This document shows positions 7,882 through 16,437 of a DNA stretch of 32,673 bases, in pieces. Position numbers and translations under genes: made by a program. Location: NCBI GenBank assembly GCA_945861585.1, contig CAMAVC010000034.1, positions 1 through 32,673 on the forward strand. The letters run 5' to 3'. The first letter of the stretch is position 1. Each line of letters starts with the position of its first letter. Origin of the DNA: Planctomicrobium piriforme. Its GTDB lineage: Bacteria > Planctomycetota > Planctomycetia > Pirellulales > UBA1268. The notes beneath the pieces were generated by a model. The model was not told the origin of the DNA. It saw only the letters and a program-made list of their open reading frames with translations, and did not search any database.

Positions 7882-9827
7882 GATCGTGGCGACGTCGTTG
7901 GTGGCAACGGTTCAGGGAGACCACGGACGGTGGCGCACCGCAGGGAGGCCTTACGAAACCAGCGAGATGCTGCCGATTTGAACACTTCTCGCTCCGGCCC
8001 CAAGCCATCGGAGCGGACAGCCAGACGGAGGTTCGCCTGTCCGATCAGCATCGCGAGGTGCGCGTTCGCTGGATCGCGGGCGGCGGCACGCTCGCCGGCT
8101 GCTATCGCTGCAAGCAGCCGCGGCACCGCGCTCGATTGGTCTGGGACCTGCGTGGCAATCTGATCGGCCGCGAGCGCCTTGCGTAGACTCAGCGTTGTAG
8201 TCTCCGACGCCGCATCGCGGGCCAGGAAACCCAAGGCGACAATGCACGCGCCCGCTAGCGCGAACCCAGGCAGCCAGCTTGCTAACCGGCGTTCGGGCAT
8301 GGTTCTTTGACGGCTCGCTATCGACCCATCGGGCCGCGCGGTGGCCAACGCGAGCCCTGTCTGCACGACCGCGAGAAACGCGTTCGCGGGTACGTGGAGG
8401 TTCCAGTCAAATGCTGAGTGGATCGCGAGCGCCGCGAGGCCTGCCCACGCCACGGCTCCTTCAAGCCGATCGCCGGGCGGGTGGAGCGAGAGAAATCGGC
8501 GATACGACACCGCGGAAAGCCCCGCCGCGACGAGAATCAAACCAAGCCCAAGGACTCCGGTTTCGGCGAGCAGTTGGGCGTAGTCGTTGTGGGCGAAATA
8601 CCAGACGTGGTTGCCGCCGGTCATCCGTGGGTAAATGCCTCCGTAGCTGCCCAAGCCTGTTCCCAAAAACGGGGACGCAAAGAACATCCGCATCGCGGTA
8701 TGTGATGCGATCACGCGGCCATCGGATCGCAGCGATGCCAGGCGGCTCCGCCATTCATCGGGACACCATCCGGTGAGCGACTCTAGCTGGCCGTGAAACA
8801 GAAGCACGAAGCCCACGAGGGCGATCGCGGCCGCGGCCGTTGCGAATCCCATCGCACGGCGGGCTTTCGGATGCTCGGTCAGGAGCATAAAAAACACCAT
8901 GCAACCAAAGACAAGCGACGCGCTCCCGGCGCGGGATTTGGCCATACTCCCGACGACCCACACGGCGGCGGCGAGTGACACACCAAGGCCGACAAGAATG
9001 GCAGCCTTCGGCAGACGTTTTTTCGTCACCAAGACAACTGTGGCAAGCACCGCCGGAAAAGTGAGGTAGACGCCGGCGGCGAATTCGTTGCTGCTGATGT
9101 ACGAGCCAAAGCCATCGCCCACGAGGCCATTTTCCATCATGGAGCGGCTGTCGCCTACCGTCACCCAGTCGAGATAGGCCCAGCCGGCCGTCTGAATGGG
9201 GGCCGGCACCGGGGAACGCCAGAACTCGAGCGGCCCTTTCAGATCGACGAATCCGAGCAGAATCTTTTCGTTGGCTTCCACCGGAAAGAGCACGCCAGCC
9301 GCGATGATGATAAGGCTCGCGACTGCGAGCGCGCTGATCACCGCTCGTCGAGCCATCCGCTCTCGCAGCAGTTCTGCAATCGCTACGATCCCCGCCAGCC
9401 CCACCAGCATGCGACGGCATCCGGCGAGGGTCGCACTTGGATCGACGGCGATGCAGCCTGTCGCCCCGGGAGCGCCCTCAGTGGCGACTTTCCAGGCGCC
9501 CGCCGACAGCGGCGCGATCGCCACGAGAAGGTGGTCCGGCAGCGGAACTACCTGCAACAGAAGCGTGCCGCAGGCGAGCAATGGCGCCAAGGCTGGCTGA
9601 GTATCGGCGCGGCCTGCGATCGCACACAACACGACAACGAGAACCATTACGGCCTCAAGCCCGAGCCGAGCCCATGCGCCGGTGCCCCCCAACAGCAATG
9701 GCCCCAGAATCACGGCGACGCATACGAACCCCCCCGCCAACCAATGAGCGGAAGATGATTCCGCTGCTGGCCGCGTAACGGGCGACGAACCGCGCTTGAG
9801 GCGTATTGCAGGCACGGTTAGTCTCAA
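7878..9827 (-). CDS. O-antigen ligase-like polytopic membrane protein with a helical C-terminal domain
   Basis: Up to 649 aa, starting at TTG 9827 or GTG 9815; neither has a clear ribosome-binding site, so the start is uncertain. About eleven hydrophobic segments extend from residue 30 to 520. The Wzy_C-type motif SPFLGTGLGSYGGIYPRM and the following HNDYAQLLAETGVLGLGLIL are the conserved core of the O-antigen ligase/Wzy superfamily. After the last helix, residues 545-649 form an Ala- and Arg-rich TPR-like region. This is the first gene of the left-hand minus operon and is divergent from the SGNH gene. The role is polymerising or transferring the glycan in the periplasm. Confidence 0.87.
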   Translation of the reverse strand: MRLTVPAIRLKRGSSPVTRPAAESSSAHWLAGGFVCVAVILGPLLLGGTGAWARLGLEAVMVLVVVLCAIAGRADTQPALAPLLACGTLLLQVVPLPDHLLVAIAPLSAGAWKVATEGAPGATGCIAVDPSATLAGCRRMLVGLAGIVAIAELLRERMARRAVISALAVASLIIIAAGVLFPVEANEKILLGFVDLKGPLEFWRSPVPAPIQTAGWAYLDWVTVGDSRSMMENGLVGDGFGSYISSNEFAAGVYLTFPAVLATVVLVTKKRLPKAAILVGLGVSLAAAVWVVGSMAKSRAGSASLVFGCMVFFMLLTEHPKARRAMGFATAAAAIALVGFVLLFHGQLESLTGWCPDEWRSRLASLRSDGRVIASHTAMRMFFASPFLGTGLGSYGGIYPRMTGGNHVWYFAHNDYAQLLAETGVLGLGLILVAAGLSAVSYRRFLSLHPPGDRLEGAVAWAGLAALAIHSAFDWNLHVPANAFLAVVQTGLALATARPDGSIASRQRTMPERRLASWLPGFALAGACIVALGFLARDAASETTTLSLRKALAADQIATQVPDQSSAVPRLLAAIAAGERAAARDPANAHLAMLIGQANLRLAVRSDGLGPEREVFKSAASRWFRKASLRCATVRGLPEPLPPTTSPRS

Positions 9828-9841
9828 CGTTGCATGACTAA
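9818..9841. promoter_or_regulatory. Dyad symmetry spanning the divergent start codons
   Basis: TTAGTC (9818-9823) and its exact inverse complement GACTAA (9836-9841) are separated by 12 bp. Inside the spacer, CAACGTTG (9825-9832) is itself a perfect palindrome with nearly the same centre. The element covers both the TTG 9827 and the ATG 9834 start codons. It is flanked by direct CAGGCAC repeats (9809-9815, 9843-9849). It could be an operator for the two divergent genes. The alternative is chance; function is inferred from position only. Confidence 0.35.
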
Positions 9842-10847
9842 TCAGGCACCAACTCTGTTGCCGCTATTAGCCCGCCAGCAGCGCCGCTGGATGGTGGCGG
9901 TACTTTTGGTCGTTGGGAGTGCATTCGCCGGCGGCGAACTCGGCGCACGGCTCGGCCTCGGCCTCGGCGACCCGCCACTCAGCGACGCGTATCCGGATCT
10001 TGAATACGCATTCCGCCCTGGAGCGTATCGCCGGTTTGGCAACTTGGTGCACATCAACTCGCACCACATGCGATCTCCCGAGTTTCCTGAGCACAAGACT
10101 CGGGCCAACGAGGTGAGGGTGATGCTGATGGGAGACAGCGTGATCAACGGTGGTGCCTTGACCGACCAGGCCGATCTTGCGTCGGAACTACTACAGGCTC
10201 GGCTATCCGCGGACCTCATGCGACCCGTTGTCGTCGGCAACATTTCCGCCGGGAGCTGGGGGCCAGGCAACCTGCTGGCATACGCCAGACGTTTCGGACT
10301 GTTCGAGGCCGACGTGCTCGTGATCGTCGTGAACAGTGAAGACCCTCGCGACAACCCGACCGGCCAGCGGGTCGTGGGCGTCGATCCGTCGTTTCCAGAT
10401 CGACGGCCATGGTCGGCACTCGCCGAGGCGGTTCGCCGATATGTTGCACCCCGTGTCACCCATCTATTTTCACCGGCTGCACAGCCTGCCCTGGTGCCAC
10501 AGGATGTTCGCGAGTTTACGCGAGGGATGAAAGATCTTTCGGACGTGTGTGACTTGGCCATCGCCTCAGGAGCAAGCTTATTGCTAGTCCACTTCCCGAA
10601 TCGTAGCGAAATCGCTGGTGAGGCACTGCCGGGCCATGACGCGATCGCACGACTGGCATCCCAAAAAGGAATCCGACTCATTGAATTGCGAACGCCGTTG
10701 GAAAATTCCCTCGCGGGCGGTATTGACCCGTACAGGCCAAACGACGGCATCCACCCGAATGAAACGGGGCAGAGAATCATCGCTGAGGCCCTCAGGCCTG
10801 CTCTCATCGAGGTGCTGGGGTCGCCACGGTTGCCAGATACGCCCTAG
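9834..10847 (+). CDS. Membrane-anchored SGNH/GDSL hydrolase (possible polysaccharide esterase or acetyl-modifying enzyme)
   Basis: 337 aa. Residues 19-35 (WMVAVLLVVGSAFAGG) form an N-terminal anchor or signal. SGNH blocks: GDSV at 100-103 with nucleophile S102, NISAGSWGPGN with block II glycine G140, the VVNSEDP segment for block III, and DGIHPN with D304 and H307 completing the triad. Proteins of this class in glycan clusters add or remove acetyl or other acyl esters on the polymer outside the cytoplasm. It is the only plus-strand gene within the left part of the locus and ends convergently with the GT2, sharing a CTAG at 10844-10847. No Shine-Dalgarno precedes the ATG at 9834; an ATG at 9891 is possible but would remove part of the N-terminus. 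Confidence 0.82.
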   Translation: MTNQAPTLLPLLARQQRRWMVAVLLVVGSAFAGGELGARLGLGLGDPPLSDAYPDLEYAFRPGAYRRFGNLVHINSHHMRSPEFPEHKTRANEVRVMLMGDSVINGGALTDQADLASELLQARLSADLMRPVVVGNISAGSWGPGNLLAYARRFGLFEADVLVIVVNSEDPRDNPTGQRVVGVDPSFPDRRPWSALAEAVRRYVAPRVTHLFSPAAQPALVPQDVREFTRGMKDLSDVCDLAIASGASLLLVHFPNRSEIAGEALPGHDAIARLASQKGIRLIELRTPLENSLAGGIDPYRPNDGIHPNETGQRIIAEALRPALIEVLGSPRLPDTP

Positions 10848-11695
10848 TTGGCGCGTTGTCCTTCAATGATCTTGAGCCGAATCTGGAAAAAATAGATCGC
10901 CTTCATGGCTGCGAATGTGAACCCGGCAAATCCGTCGCGGAAACCCTGCTTCCAAAGGTACCCGTGCAGGAAGTACGCCGGCGCGAGCCACCAGCGATCG
11001 AGGCTCTCGTACTTGCGACGCTGATTTGACGTGAAGCTGTGCCACGCGTCCGGCGAGCCGGCCAGAAGGCGAAATCGGGCCGCCTCCCAAGATGAGTATT
11101 CGTTGTGCCGGGCGATATACGCGTGGAGCCCCTTGTAGTCGTTGTGATCGATTTGGGCCGCGAGCTCGCCGACCGTTCCCTCGAGCACGGGGTGTTCGTG
11201 CACTTCCATGTCGAGGCCGCTCCATCGGGCCTCGTCTATCCGCTCGTACAGGCCGTTGCCGACGCGGATGAGAGCTAGTTTCCTCATGGGCTGACCGAAG
11301 CGAAGTTCACGGCCCATGAAGTGATTGGTGAACCGAATCCAGTATCCGGCGTGTGTTGACTCGGGCAACGTGTTTCGAAGTTCCGTGACGAATGCCGGCG
11401 TGACATATTCATCTGCGTCGAGAAAAAGCACCCATGGCGTCGTGAAGTGGTGATGAAGCAGCACCCAGTTTCGCTTCTTGGGAAACCCGCCGTCCCAGGT
11501 AAACTCCAGGAGAGTTACTCCCGCTTCGTGTGCGATCTCGACAGTGCGGTCGGTGCTTCCCGAATCGACCACGATCACGTCGGCGAATTCGTTGAGGCGT
11601 GAGAGGCATGCCGGCAGGTTGCGCTCCTCGTTTCTGACGGGCACGACGACTGTGACCGGCAGTGGCTCCGCGTCGGTGGTTGTTGGTCGGGCCAT
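10844..11695 (-). CDS. WaaE/KdtX-like GT2 glycosyltransferase
   Basis: 283 aa. VTVVVPVRNEERNLPACL opens the GT-A domain, VVDSGSTDRT (42-51) binds the nucleotide, and FLDADEYV (91-98) supplies the metal-binding acidic cluster. The FPKKRNWVL segment, the EVHEHP motif near 165 and the C-terminal WLAPAYFLHGYLWKQGFRDG are the pattern of the WaaE-type beta-glycosyltransferases of LPS core and EPS clusters. It starts 3 bp after the epimerase stop and ends sharing a CTAG with the convergent SGNH gene. Confidence 0.9.
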   Translation of the reverse strand: MARPTTTDAEPLPVTVVVPVRNEERNLPACLSRLNEFADVIVVDSGSTDRTVEIAHEAGVTLLEFTWDGGFPKKRNWVLLHHHFTTPWVLFLDADEYVTPAFVTELRNTLPESTHAGYWIRFTNHFMGRELRFGQPMRKLALIRVGNGLYERIDEARWSGLDMEVHEHPVLEGTVGELAAQIDHNDYKGLHAYIARHNEYSSWEAARFRLLAGSPDAWHSFTSNQRRKYESLDRWWLAPAYFLHGYLWKQGFRDGFAGFTFAAMKAIYFFQIRLKIIEGQRAN

Positions 11696-11698
11696 CCC

Positions 11699-12697
11699 TC
11701 ACGCTCGCCATGACGGCGGCAGATTCTTCTCCACCTCGATTCCAGTGAACGGCTTGGTTTGACGCGGGCCGTGCTTCTTTGCCCACGCCGCCATCCGCTC
11801 CACCCCTTCTTCGAGCGAGATCGTCTTTCGCGATCCAAAAACGGAGTTGCACCTTTCGCTGGAGGAGAAGGCGTGCACGACCTCCTTGCGCGGCGGCAGA
11901 TGCGCGATTCGTGGTTCGACGCCGAATGACGCAGCGACGGCGTGGGCGACGTCGAGAACCGTGCGCGGCGACTCGCTGCCTACGTTGAACACACGGTTGC
12001 GCGAGGCCGGCACATCCACGCATTCAACGATGAGGGGAGCAACGTCGTCGATATGCGTGAAGGCCCGCGTCTGCAGGCCGTCCCCAAATATGGGCATTGG
12101 ATTGCCCTGCATCACCTGGTTCATGAAGATGCCAACGACGTTGCGATAGCGATCCCCAATGTTCTGGTGCTCCCCATAGACGTTGTGCGGCCGAAATACC
12201 GTGTAGTCGATCCCGAACATCTCGTGGGCGGCCTGGAGGTCGAGTTCCACCGCATGTTTGGCGACGCCGTACGGATCTTCGGGCGTGGGCACCGTGTCCT
12301 CGTGCATGGGGGTCTGGCCAGGACCGTACACGGCGATCGAGCTCGTGAACACGAATCGCTGGACGGCGCCTGAGTTCACCGCTGCATTGAGGAGGTTCAC
12401 TGACCCGATCAGATTATTTTCGTAGTTGAACCGCCTGATGAAGTGCGAGAGCCCCTCGGCCGCATATGCGGCCAGATGGTAGACCACGTCAAAGCGGTGG
12501 CGGGAGAACAGGTCATTGACGAGCGCGACGTCGGTGATCGAGCCTTCAACGAAGGCGGCACCGGCATGAACGTTCTCGCGGAAGCCGCCACTGAGGTCAT
12601 CAAGGGCGACGACCTCGTCGCCCTGCTTGAGGCAGTGTCGCACGACGTGCGACCCCATGAATCCCGCTGCTCCGGTTACCAAGCTATTTCTCGCCAC
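11699..12697 (-). CDS. NAD-dependent nucleotide-sugar epimerase/dehydratase (GalE-like extended SDR)
   Basis: 332 aa. The Rossmann loop is TGAAGFMGS (8-16). The catalytic triad is visible as S119/S120 in FTSSIAVYG, Y143 and K147 in DPYGVAK. The substrate-side FRPHNVYGEHQNIGDRYRNV and FGDGLQTRAFTHIDDV match UDP-glucose 4-epimerase-like members. It interconverts or modifies an NDP-hexose (likely 4-epimerisation) for the glycan. It starts 2 bp after the ABC transporter stop and is co-transcribed with it and with the following GT2. Confidence 0.9.
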   Translation of the reverse strand: MARNSLVTGAAGFMGSHVVRHCLKQGDEVVALDDLSGGFRENVHAGAAFVEGSITDVALVNDLFSRHRFDVVYHLAAYAAEGLSHFIRRFNYENNLIGSVNLLNAAVNSGAVQRFVFTSSIAVYGPGQTPMHEDTVPTPEDPYGVAKHAVELDLQAAHEMFGIDYTVFRPHNVYGEHQNIGDRYRNVVGIFMNQVMQGNPMPIFGDGLQTRAFTHIDDVAPLIVECVDVPASRNRVFNVGSESPRTVLDVAHAVAASFGVEPRIAHLPPRKEVVHAFSSSERCNSVFGSRKTISLEEGVERMAAWAKKHGPRQTKPFTGIEVEKNLPPSWRA

Positions 12698-12699
12698 CC

Positions 12700-14448
12700 T
12701 CAGGCTCCTTGTTCCACGATTTCCTCGAACGACCCCGATCGTGCGATGCGGCCCCGATCGAGCCGATAGAGCAAATCACACTTCGCGACCGTGCTCATGC
12801 GATGGGCCACGATGATAAGCGTCTTTGCCCCCTGAAGAGCTTCCACGGCCTGCATCACGTCACGCTCGGTGTCGACATCGAGAGCGCTCGTAGCCTCGTC
12901 GAGGACGAGCACCTGCGGGTCGTGGTAAAGAGCCCTCGCGATTCCGATCCGCTGCCGCTGCCCGCCCGAGAGCCGCACGCCACGTTCGCCGACCGGCGTG
13001 TTAAGCCCGTCAGGTAGCTCGGCGACAAAGCTGTCGAGCTGTGCCGCCCTGATCGCACGGACCACGGCGGCCTCATTGACCCGCGACGGATCGATGCCGA
13101 ATGCGACGTTGGCCCGGATCGAATCGTCGCAAATGTAGATCGACTGCGGCACGTAGCCCACGCGGCGTTGCCAATCGTGGGGATGGGCTGCGATGTCGAT
13201 GCCATCCACGAGCACGCTGCCGCGATTCGGCACGAGCAATCCGAGCATGATGTCGACAAGCGTGCTCTTGCCGGCGCCGCTGCTGCCCACGATCCCTATC
13301 GAACTGCCGGAGCGCACCGTCAGGTCGACGGTCTGGAGCGCATCTGTCGCAGCGCCTTCGTAGCGGAAGCTAACGCTGTCGAGGACGAGCGAATCCTGAA
13401 AGGGCCGCTCGGAGCCGGCGCCGCGACGCGGCGGGGCGGGCAACTCCTGTTCCAATTCGCTGACGGCGGTGTCCACGGTCGGTGACCAATACCGCATCAA
13501 TTGGAGGGCCGTAGAAAGACGGTTGATCGAGGGAAGGATACGGAAGCCCGCCGCCGCGAATACGCCAAGCGTCGGGATAAGCGACTCAATGGGCTTCCCT
13601 TGCAGAGCCATGACGAACGTCAGGACGCACAGGGCCGCGACGCCCGCCAACTCATGCCAGAGCCGTGGCACCACGAATGCCAACGACTGCCGGGCCGCGA
13701 CATGGGCGACTAGACCCGTCTGACGTGAGTACTGGTCGATGAAGTACCCCTCGCAGCCAAGAATCTTGGCGTCTTTCATGCCCCCAAGCCCATGCTGCAC
13801 CGTCTTCATCATTTCTCCATGGTATTGGTGGCGGAGGAGGCCCCATCGGTGCGATCGATGCTTTAACACGCGGTCCAAAAGCCATGTCGAGGCGGCAGCA
13901 AGCGAGCCGACCACGACGGTGGCGAACGGATCGAGACACAGCAGCATCATGCCCACGCCGAACAGGATCAGCACCTCGGCCAACGCGTTGAGCGTTGATG
14001 CACTGGCGTCTGCCAGCCCTGCCATGCTCGTGATGTTGCGGATCATCTCGGCTGAATTTCGGCGCAGATGAAAGGCCCACGGCTGCGTGAGGTAGTTTGT
14101 GAACAGCCGCTCGCAAAGGGTGCGGTCGAGTTGGCGGACGAATCGCGCCTGGCAGGCCGCGGTATATAGCACGACGCCTGCTTTCAGGAGGTACACGGCC
14201 AGCAGGGTCACCGACCCCCAGACAACCACCTGTATCGGGGAGGGGTTCCCGAGGCGGTCCAAGAGCGCCTGCGGGAAAGCTGGGTAGCTTCTGCCATTCG
14301 TTCCAGACAAGACTGTAAGGCCCGGAAGGAGCAAGCCTATACCGAGCATCTCAAAGAGCGTGCAGACGAGCATGAGAACGACGAGTCCGAGAGCTGCTCG
14401 CTTTTGGGCGTGCGAAAGAATCGACCAGAACTTCAGCGCGAGCTTCAT
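12700..14448 (-). CDS. PglK/MsbA-like ABC transporter (fused membrane and ATPase domains), probable lipid-linked glycan flippase
   Basis: 582 aa from the ATG at 14448; a longer frame begins with TTG at 14469 and is less likely. Residues 1-320 contain six membrane segments with the ABC exporter layout (first LVVLMLVCTLFEMLGIGLLL). The ATPase half has Walker A GSSGAGKST (388-396), Q-loop VPQSIYICDDS, signature LSGGQRQR (493-500), Walker B VLVLDEATSALD (513-524) and the switch histidine in VAHRMS. The layout and the LFEMLGIGLLLPGL start resemble PglK, which flips undecaprenyl-diphosphate oligosaccharides. The locus shows no Wzx-type flippase, so this is the best candidate for translocation. Confidence 0.88.
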   Translation of the reverse strand: MKLALKFWSILSHAQKRAALGLVVLMLVCTLFEMLGIGLLLPGLTVLSGTNGRSYPAFPQALLDRLGNPSPIQVVVWGSVTLLAVYLLKAGVVLYTAACQARFVRQLDRTLCERLFTNYLTQPWAFHLRRNSAEMIRNITSMAGLADASASTLNALAEVLILFGVGMMLLCLDPFATVVVGSLAAASTWLLDRVLKHRSHRWGLLRHQYHGEMMKTVQHGLGGMKDAKILGCEGYFIDQYSRQTGLVAHVAARQSLAFVVPRLWHELAGVAALCVLTFVMALQGKPIESLIPTLGVFAAAGFRILPSINRLSTALQLMRYWSPTVDTAVSELEQELPAPPRRGAGSERPFQDSLVLDSVSFRYEGAATDALQTVDLTVRSGSSIGIVGSSGAGKSTLVDIMLGLLVPNRGSVLVDGIDIAAHPHDWQRRVGYVPQSIYICDDSIRANVAFGIDPSRVNEAAVVRAIRAAQLDSFVAELPDGLNTPVGERGVRLSGGQRQRIGIARALYHDPQVLVLDEATSALDVDTERDVMQAVEALQGAKTLIIVAHRMSTVAKCDLLYRLDRGRIARSGSFEEIVEQGA

Positions 14449-14500
14449 GACGAGGACACGCAGTAGCAAAGCAACCCTGCCATTGAAAATGACAGCCGGT

Positions 14501-15988
14501 TCACTCCAGCAGGAACTTTCGCTCTTCCGGCGTGAGTCCGCGGGTCAAGACCGCTATCTCCAGGGGCTCCATGGAAATCGGCTTCCCGTGCCAGCAAACG
14601 CCCTGTGCGCCGCTCAGAATTACGACACCGAATCCCCACCCTGAAAGAGATTCGGGTGCAACGCCGACGGCAACTTGCCCCTGCTTACCGATAACTTCGG
14701 CCGTCGCGTCAACGATTCCAAGCAACGTGGCGGAATAGCTCACTATCTTCGCTCCCTGAAACCTGTAACGACCTGTTAGCGCCGACTTGTCGAGCGAGTT
14801 CTTCGTAATTGGAAGAATTATGGCGGAACCGTTTGCCCGTTTGATACGCAGGAATTTCACGTTGGCGGGTAGCCCAGCCAGCGGCACGGCGTAGTTCTGC
14901 GCGTCATTCGGGCTGTCTGTGTTCCATATCTTTGGGTCTGCAGAGCGGAATACGACCGTCCATGCCCCCATTTCCTTCCCCGATCCGTTGGACGCCATGA
15001 GTACATCATCAACCAGTTTTTCAACGCGAATCTTTGCGAGTCCATCGAGGCTCGGCAGGATCGCGGTGAGGATCTCGACTGCGTGATCACGTGCTGCCTG
15101 ACGGTCGGTCGGTGGAGCCTTTTCAGCGTAAGATGCCCATGCTTCGGCAACCGCCACTCGCTGGTCGGCACTGCTTCCACGGATCTCATTGCGCGCGAGC
15201 TCGCTCAGGGAGGCGTCTTCACCCCGCGCCAGATACGGCAGCCCCTTGACCCAGGCTCTCTGATTGAAGCAGAGAAACCTTCCGTACTCTGTGATTTTTT
15301 TGAGGTCTGCTCCGGGGGCATTTGCAGCAGCCGATAGTTCAGAAGCCTTTTCGAAGGCCTTTTTTTTGTCGGCAACACCTTTCCGAAGCGTTGTGGCCGC
15401 ATTGACCGCCCTTGAGTCTTTAGCCCTCTTAGCTAACGCCGCAAAGGCGTTTGTGATTTGGTTCGCTTCGTCGAACCTTCCATCTTCAACGCAATCCTGT
15501 GTCAGCGACTGTAGTCGCTCGGATATTGCCGGCCACGTGTTTGGATTAACCGGTCCCGACAAGTCGCCAATACGGGGCGCGACGAGTGAGATACGATCCA
15601 CGGCGTATTCCCGTGAGACTTCATCAGTGATTTTAAGAAATAAAACCACGTCTTCACCTTTCGCCGCGAAATTGAGCGATGCAGTGAGTAATGCGTACTT
15701 CTCTGCAGAGTTGCTTGCGATCTCTCGCTTTTCAAAGATTTGGCTGGCGAGCGAAGACTTGTCCTTTGCCGTCCTCGCCCTGGCCGCGTCGTCCTCAAAA
15801 ATTACGCGGATTCCGTCGTGGGCGCGTTTGAGTTCTTCCTCGGAAGGAATAGCATTCCGTGTTGACGAGTTACCAGGTGTTTGGTCGAGCACGTCTGGCA
15901 ACTGGTTGGGCGACTGTGCTCGCGCGGAAAGCCCTCCCAAAACTAGTGCCGCCGCCAGCACCGCCGACCACAAAGCATTGCCACTCAT
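14501..15988 (-). CDS. Secreted helical-repeat protein of unknown function (planctomycete-type)
   Basis: 495 aa. The N-terminus MSGNALWSAVLAAALVLGGL then SARAQ is a signal peptide with cleavage near AQA-type residues 24-25. Residues 50-150 form an alpha-helical solenoid (KSSLASQIFEKREIASN, YALLTASLNFAAKGED, FLKITDEVSREYAVD). The same helical pattern occurs in the partial protein at 32207, so this is a two-member family in the window. Residues 300-495 are a mixed domain without motifs I recognise. The gene precedes the flippase by 52 bp and looks AT-richer than its neighbours by eye. A run of eight A in the coding strand at 15360-15367 could promote slippage. Function is not assigned; an extracytoplasmic role with the polysaccharide is a guess. 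Confidence 0.8.
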   Translation of the reverse strand: MSGNALWSAVLAAALVLGGLSARAQSPNQLPDVLDQTPGNSSTRNAIPSEEELKRAHDGIRVIFEDDAARARTAKDKSSLASQIFEKREIASNSAEKYALLTASLNFAAKGEDVVLFLKITDEVSREYAVDRISLVAPRIGDLSGPVNPNTWPAISERLQSLTQDCVEDGRFDEANQITNAFAALAKRAKDSRAVNAATTLRKGVADKKKAFEKASELSAAANAPGADLKKITEYGRFLCFNQRAWVKGLPYLARGEDASLSELARNEIRGSSADQRVAVAEAWASYAEKAPPTDRQAARDHAVEILTAILPSLDGLAKIRVEKLVDDVLMASNGSGKEMGAWTVVFRSADPKIWNTDSPNDAQNYAVPLAGLPANVKFLRIKRANGSAIILPITKNSLDKSALTGRYRFQGAKIVSYSATLLGIVDATAEVIGKQGQVAVGVAPESLSGWGFGVVILSGAQGVCWHGKPISMEPLEIAVLTRGLTPEERKFLLE

Positions 15989-16026
15989 CCTTCACTGCTC
16001 CGTTCCATACTGTGTCGAATAGCCGC

Positions 16027-16149
16027 TCAGCGGTGGACTGTGTCTAGAACCCCGAAGTCCATCAGGTCTTCTGGCGCGTCGAATGGAGCCACAGATTTTG
16101 CGCCAACCTTGCTACGGGGTTCAATCCGCTTGCCCGACGAAAACCTGTG
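16027..16149 (-). pseudogene. 3'-end remnant of a NeuD/PglD-type acetyltransferase gene
   Basis: On the minus strand this region reads SSGKRIEPRSKVGAKSV, then PEDLMDFGV, ending at TGA 16027-16029. The intact NeuD-like protein at 17103 has VGPGKRIGPRSKVSANS and LEDSIVFGV at the same place. DNA at 16093-16135 matches 17189-17231 at about 35 of 43 bases by hand, including a shared 15-base run. It therefore is a decayed second copy of the acetyltransferase tail, fused behind the acyltransferase-3 remnant in another reading frame. It has no start and is not expected to be expressed. Confidence 0.6.
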
Positions 16150-16375
16150 GGAGTAGAAACCTTAGGCAGCATTCAATTCGAGAATAAAAAGTATTAAACG
16201 GTCGCTGGGGCCCGAACTCGCTCTTGAGACGAATGCGCGTGATCGAGAATTCTGAGCCGACACAAACACATTGACGCTCCGAAAAAATCTCTGGCAGCAT
16301 GCGCCAATCAATGTGGTCGCCAGGCAGCGGGAGGATCGCGAGCGTACGCAGCCCGTCGAGGACGGCGCGATACGG
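16134..16375 (-). pseudogene. N-terminal remnant of an acyltransferase-3 (OafA-like) gene
   Basis: One minus-strand frame from 16375 reads YRAVLDGLRTLAIL, then DH at positions 19-20, SITRIRLKSEFGPQRPF and FYSRIECCLRFLLPQVFV, about 80 residues. Intact acyltransferase-3 proteins begin with a YRPxIDGLRxxAVL motif, a catalytic His near residue 20, ISGYLITxIL near 40-50 and FYxRRxxRLLP near 62-72; the spacing here agrees. The ISG motif is lost (GSE) and a stop lies two codons before the YRAV codons, so no start exists. It joins directly to the NeuD tail. I read the pair as a deletion scar between two former genes. This fills the 450-bp stretch between the methyltransferase and the secreted-protein gene. 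Confidence 0.5.
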
Positions 16376-16437
16376 CAGTCAGTGTCTTCTTCGGGCCTCA
16401 ACGCTCGCCAGCAATTACCCTTTCACCCCGGCGAACA

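Noticed and set aside
16162..16401. 79-aa minus-strand open frame in the gap before the methyltransferase
   Set aside because: Its residues show no family pattern; another frame of the same DNA carries the acyltransferase-3 remnant, which explains the open frame as decay.
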